From contig NZ_JAHCST010000001.1 of assembly GCF_018476525.1 (NCBI RefSeq), positions 188,069 to 252,068 of the forward strand: DNA of 64,000 bases, written 5' to 3'. Every line of letters starts with the position of its first letter. Position 1 is the stretch's first letter. A model generated the notes under the pieces. The model was not told where the DNA came from. It did no database searches and saw only the letters and a list, made by a program, of their open reading frames with translations. The translations under genes and the position numbers were made by a program. The stretch comes from Acrocarpospora catenulata (GTDB lineage Bacteria; Actinomycetota; Actinomycetes; Streptosporangiales; Streptosporangiaceae). Positions 60,940 to 64,000 of this stretch are shown here, piece after piece.

Positions 60940-62052
60940 TTGCTGCACTACCAGGTGAACGGCCCCGCCGGCGCTCCGCCGCTGCTGCTCGGGCCGTCGC
61001 TGGGCACCTCCCTCGCCGTCTGGGAGGCCCAGGCCCGGGAACTCGGGCGACATTTCCGGGTGGTCAGGTTCGACCTGCCGGGGCACGGCGGGTCCGCCTT
61101 CCGCGACCTGGCCACCGTGCGCGAGCTGGCGGATCTCGTCCTGGGCGTGGCCGACGAGCTCGGGATCGCCCGGTTCCACTACGCCGGGATCTCCCTGGGC
61201 GGGGCGATCGGCGGCTGGCTCGCCGTCCACCACGCCACCCGGGTCCGGTCCCTGGCCATGATCTGCTCGGCCGCGCGCTTCGGCGAACCCGAGAACTGGC
61301 GGGAGAGGGCCCGCCGGGTCCGTGCCGAAGGCACGGACTGGCTGGCCGAATCCGCGCTCACGCGATGGTTCACCCCGGCCGGCGCGGACACTCCCGCCGC
61401 GCAGCGCATGATCACCGACCTGCGCGCGGCCGACCCCGAGGCCTACGCCGCCTGCTGCGACGCGCTCGCCGCCTACGACCTGCACCGCGACCTCCCGCGC
61501 ATCACCGCCCCCACCCTCGTCGTGGCCGGGCGCGAGGACCCCGCGACCCCACCGCCCCTGGCCAGGGAACTCGCCGACGCCATCCCGGACGCCACCCTGG
61601 TCGAGATCGCCCGAGCCGCCCACCTGGCCCCGGTGGAACAGCCCGCCGCCGTACTGGCCGCCCTCCGTGCCCACCTGCCCGCCGAGGAGGGCATGGCCGT
61701 ACGCCGGGCGGTCCTGGGCGACGACCACGTCGACCGCGCCATCGCCAGAACCACCGACTTCACCGCCGACTTCCAGGACCTCATCACCCGGTACGCCTGG
61801 GGCGAGATCTGGACCCGCCCAGGACTGGACCGCCGCACCCGCAGCTGCATCACGCTCACCGCCCTGGTCGCGGGCGGCCACCTGGAAGAACTGGCCATGC
61901 ACGTGAAGGCGGCACTCCGCAACGGTCTCACGCCCGACGAGATCAAGGAGGTGCTGCTCCAGAGCGCCGTCTACTGTGGAGTCCCCGCCGCCAATTCCGC
62001 CTTCGCCGTCGCCCAGCGGACCCTGGAGCAGCACCCCCACGGGAGGACCTGA
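60940..62052 (+). CDS. pcaL: Bifunctional 3-oxoadipate enol-lactonase / 4-carboxymuconolactone decarboxylase
   Basis: A 370-aa fusion of PcaD and PcaC, the PcaL form common in actinobacteria. The alpha/beta-hydrolase half (1-250) has nucleophile Ser in YAGISLGGAIGGW and His in AAHLAPVEQP. The decarboxylase half (255-370) has EIWTRPGLDRRTRSCITLTA and NGLTPDEIKEVLLQSAVYCG. TTG 60940 follows GGAGG by 5 bases. The stop overlaps pobA by one base. Confidence 0.93.
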   Translation: MLHYQVNGPAGAPPLLLGPSLGTSLAVWEAQARELGRHFRVVRFDLPGHGGSAFRDLATVRELADLVLGVADELGIARFHYAGISLGGAIGGWLAVHHATRVRSLAMICSAARFGEPENWRERARRVRAEGTDWLAESALTRWFTPAGADTPAAQRMITDLRAADPEAYAACCDALAAYDLHRDLPRITAPTLVVAGREDPATPPPLARELADAIPDATLVEIARAAHLAPVEQPAAVLAALRAHLPAEEGMAVRRAVLGDDHVDRAIARTTDFTADFQDLITRYAWGEIWTRPGLDRRTRSCITLTALVAGGHLEELAMHVKAALRNGLTPDEIKEVLLQSAVYCGVPAANSAFAVAQRTLEQHPHGRT

Positions 62053-63209
62053 TGCACGCCACCGTCGCCATCATCGGAGCCGGCCCGGCCGGGCTGCTGC
62101 TCGCGCGCCTGCTGCACAACGCCGGCATCGACTCGGTCGTGCTGGAACACCGCGACCGCGCGTACGTGGAGCACCGCCAGCGGGCCGGCATGCTGGAGCA
62201 GACCACCGTGGACGCGCTCCGCGCCGCCGGGGCCGCCGCCCGGCTGGACCGGGAGGGTCTGGTCCACCACGGCATCGAGCTCCGCTTCGACCGGCGGGCC
62301 CACCGCCTGGACTTCCCGGACCTCACCGGCGGCCGGAGCGTCATGATCTACGCGCAGACCGAGATCGTGAAGGACCTGGTCGCGCTCCAGCTGGCCGAGG
62401 GCGGCCCGCTGCTGTTCGAGACCCAGGCCGTCGGCATCGAGGACGGCCTGGTCCGCTTCCTCCGCGACGGCGTCGAGGAGAAGCTGACCTGCGAGTTCGT
62501 GGTCGGCTGCGACGGCTTCCACGGCATCTCCCGGGCCGCCCTGCCGAACGCCCGGGTCTACGAGCGGGAGTACCCCTACTCCTGGCTGGGCATCCTGGCC
62601 GACGTGCCGCCCTCCTGCGAGGAGCTCATCTACGCCCACTCAGAACGCGGCTTCGCCCTGCACAGCATGCGCTCGGCCACGGTCAGCCGCCTCTACCTCC
62701 AGGTGCCCAACGACGCCGACCCGGAACACTGGCCGGACGACCGTATCTGGGACGAACTGGAGGCCCGCTTCGCGGTGGACGGCGACTGGAAGCTCTCCCG
62801 CGGCCCGATCACCCAGAAGGCCGTCACGCCCATGCGCAGCTTCGTCACCGAGCCCATGCGCCACGACCGCCTGTTCCTGGCCGGCGACGCCGCCCACATC
62901 GTCCCCCCGACCGGCGCCAAGGGCCTCAACCTCGCCGTGGCCGACGTCGTCGTCCTCGCCGAAGCCCTGGAACACTGGCGGAGAACCGGCGCCACCGACC
63001 TCCTGGACGCCTACTCCGACACCTGCCTGCGCCGCGTCTGGCGCGCCGAGCACTTCTCCTACTTCATGACCACCCTGCTCCACCTGGCCCCCGGCCAGAC
63101 CGGCTTCGACACCCGCCTCCAGCTCTCCCAGCTCGACCGCATCGCCACCTCCCGGCACGCCGCGGCCGAACTGGCGGAGAACTACACCGGCGTCGCCCTA
63201 CGGCAGTAG
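62052..63209 (+). CDS. pobA: 4-hydroxybenzoate 3-monooxygenase
   Basis: A 385-aa FAD monooxygenase. The FAD-binding motif is AIIGAGPAGLLLARLLHNAG, the DG motif VVGCDGFHGISR, and the GD motif LFLAGDAAHIVPPTGAKGLN. It converts 4-hydroxybenzoate to protocatechuate, feeding PcaHG. It is the last gene of the operon and overlaps the convergent methyltransferase by 12 bp at the 3' end. Confidence 0.94.
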   Translation: MHATVAIIGAGPAGLLLARLLHNAGIDSVVLEHRDRAYVEHRQRAGMLEQTTVDALRAAGAAARLDREGLVHHGIELRFDRRAHRLDFPDLTGGRSVMIYAQTEIVKDLVALQLAEGGPLLFETQAVGIEDGLVRFLRDGVEEKLTCEFVVGCDGFHGISRAALPNARVYEREYPYSWLGILADVPPSCEELIYAHSERGFALHSMRSATVSRLYLQVPNDADPEHWPDDRIWDELEARFAVDGDWKLSRGPITQKAVTPMRSFVTEPMRHDRLFLAGDAAHIVPPTGAKGLNLAVADVVVLAEALEHWRRTGATDLLDAYSDTCLRRVWRAEHFSYFMTTLLHLAPGQTGFDTRLQLSQLDRIATSRHAAAELAENYTGVALRQ

Positions 63210-63944
63210 CGCGCAGAGCACCCGGTCGTTGCCGCGCTGCCAGAGGGGGCCGATCTCGGTGAACCCGGCCGCGCGCAGGGCCGTGACGTGGCTGTCCAGC
63301 AGCAGGGACTCCGAGCCGTGGTGGGTGGCGGAGCGGTCCAGGACGAGCGGGCCCAGGTCGGGGTCCGCGGCGACGGCGCCCCACCACTGGGACCAGTCCT
63401 CGGGCGGTGCGTCGCCGTACCGGCGCGCGGTGGCCTGGTCGGCCAGGGACTCCTCCAGGCGGCGGAGGCGGGGCGCGGAGGCCGCCAGGTGGTCGCCGTT
63501 GAGATACATGCCGCCGGGGTGGAGCACCCCGGCCAGTTCGGCGTACACGGCTCTGAGCGACGGTTCTGAGATCCAGTGCAGGGCGGTGGTGCTGACCGCC
63601 GCGTCGGCCGGGCGGTCCAGGCCCAGCGCCGCCGTCCAGCCGGGCTCGCGCAGGTCCTGGCGGACGAAGCGGAGGCCGGGCAGGTGGCCGTACTCGGCCT
63701 CGCCCAGGGCGAGCAGCAGCGGGTCGGTGTCCACGGCCACCACGGTCGCCTCCGGGAGGCGCGCCAGCAGCCGGGCGGACAGCGAGCCGGGGCCGCAGCC
63801 CAGGTCGATCACCAGCGGGTCTGGCCGGTGGGCCGCGACCGCGTCGATCAGTGCGGTGAAGCGCTCCTCCCGGTAGGGCAGGTAGCCCTCCTGCTGCCGG
63901 TCCCAGCGCTCGATCCAGGTGTGGGCGCGCTCGCGGGTCAGCAT
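63198..63944 (-). CDS. SAM-dependent class I methyltransferase
   Basis: A 248-aa Rossmann-fold methyltransferase. The SAM site is PLVIDLGCGPGSLSARLL (motif I), followed by VVAVDTDPLLLALGEAEYGH and the methyltransferase_25/11-like ALHWISEPSLRAVYAELAGV. There is no clue to the acceptor. ATG 63944 follows GAGGAG. It is convergent with pobA, with overlapping 3' ends. Confidence 0.88.
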   Translation of the reverse strand: MLTRERAHTWIERWDRQQEGYLPYREERFTALIDAVAAHRPDPLVIDLGCGPGSLSARLLARLPEATVVAVDTDPLLLALGEAEYGHLPGLRFVRQDLREPGWTAALGLDRPADAAVSTTALHWISEPSLRAVYAELAGVLHPGGMYLNGDHLAASAPRLRRLEESLADQATARRYGDAPPEDWSQWWGAVAADPDLGPLVLDRSATHHGSESLLLDSHVTALRAAGFTEIGPLWQRGNDRVLCALLP

Positions 63945-63959
63945 GTCAACTCCTCTGTC

Positions 63960-63983
63960 ACTGTCGTCTATCATTTCGACAGT
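63960..63983. promoter_or_regulatory. ACTGTCG/CGACAGT inverted repeat
   Basis: Perfect 7-bp arms at 63960-63966 and 63977-63983 around 10 bases, extending imperfectly by three more (GTCACTGTCG, CGACAGTCAC). It sits 16 bp upstream of the methyltransferase start and may be a TetR/MarR-type operator shared with a gene beyond the window. Confidence 0.5.
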
Positions 63984-64000
63984 CACCAACGTAGAACCGA

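Overview
The window is high-GC DNA (roughly 70% G+C by eye) with actinobacterial gene content: Lsr2, SARP/AfsR regulators, tandem-IclR pca control, a DUF3152 protease, GTG/TTG starts and many 1-4 bp gene overlaps. A filamentous actinomycete is likely, and a Streptosporangiales-type organism is my best guess. That placement is inferred from gene content, not from a marker gene.

Layout. 0-12.4 kb: an operon with a Pls/PosA-type single-module NRPS and an M1 peptidase, then a lipoprotein, a TauE/SafE permease, a small secreted protein, a NarL-type two-component pair divergent from a membrane protein (with two GGGAC-N4-GTCCC dyads between them), and a DeoR regulator. 12.4-17.6 kb: about 1 kb of gene-poor leader, then two tandem Family 2B encapsulin shell genes, each with an inserted cNMP-binding-like domain, and a polyprenyl diphosphate synthase with a disordered N-terminal extension. 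This looks like a two-component-shell nanocompartment for isoprenoid synthesis. 17.6-29.5 kb: an accessory island of visibly lower GC. It holds a STAND ATPase whose N-terminus resembles an amyloid-signalling (RHIM-like) motif, a three-gene operon (GT-B-like transferase, degenerate PfkB-like protein, PfkB kinase), a SARP-NB-ARC-TPR regulator, and an IS1380 element with intact ends but an internal segment replaced by a truncated IS110.

29.7-41.8 kb: mostly household or generic genes (LacI regulator, winged-helix protein, DUF3152, CHAP, PemK-like, MmcQ/YjbR, EEP nuclease, MBL hydrolase, Lsr2, PHP phosphoesterase, methionine aminopeptidase, XRE regulator, Tex). 41.9-49.6 kb: a RiPP locus of ATP-grasp (graspetide-like) type, with a double-glycine precursor, ATP-grasp ligase, PpiC-related maturation protein, 53-aa membrane peptide and C39-peptidase ABC exporter, facing a SARP-ATPase regulator. 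The precursor promoter carries paired 11-bp-periodic repeats of the kind SARPs bind.

49.6-53.7 kb: a GH18 chitinase with a recent 282-bp FN3 duplication, then an IS605-type element with an apparently intact TnpB and only a remnant of TnpA. 53.7-63.9 kb: an SDR/TetR pair with a tandem-repeat operator, then the beta-ketoadipate cluster (fused double-IclR regulator, divergent pcaIJHGBL-pobA), which converts 4-hydroxybenzoate through protocatechuate to beta-ketoadipyl-CoA. A SAM methyltransferase closes the window. I saw no rRNA, tRNA or CRISPR array.
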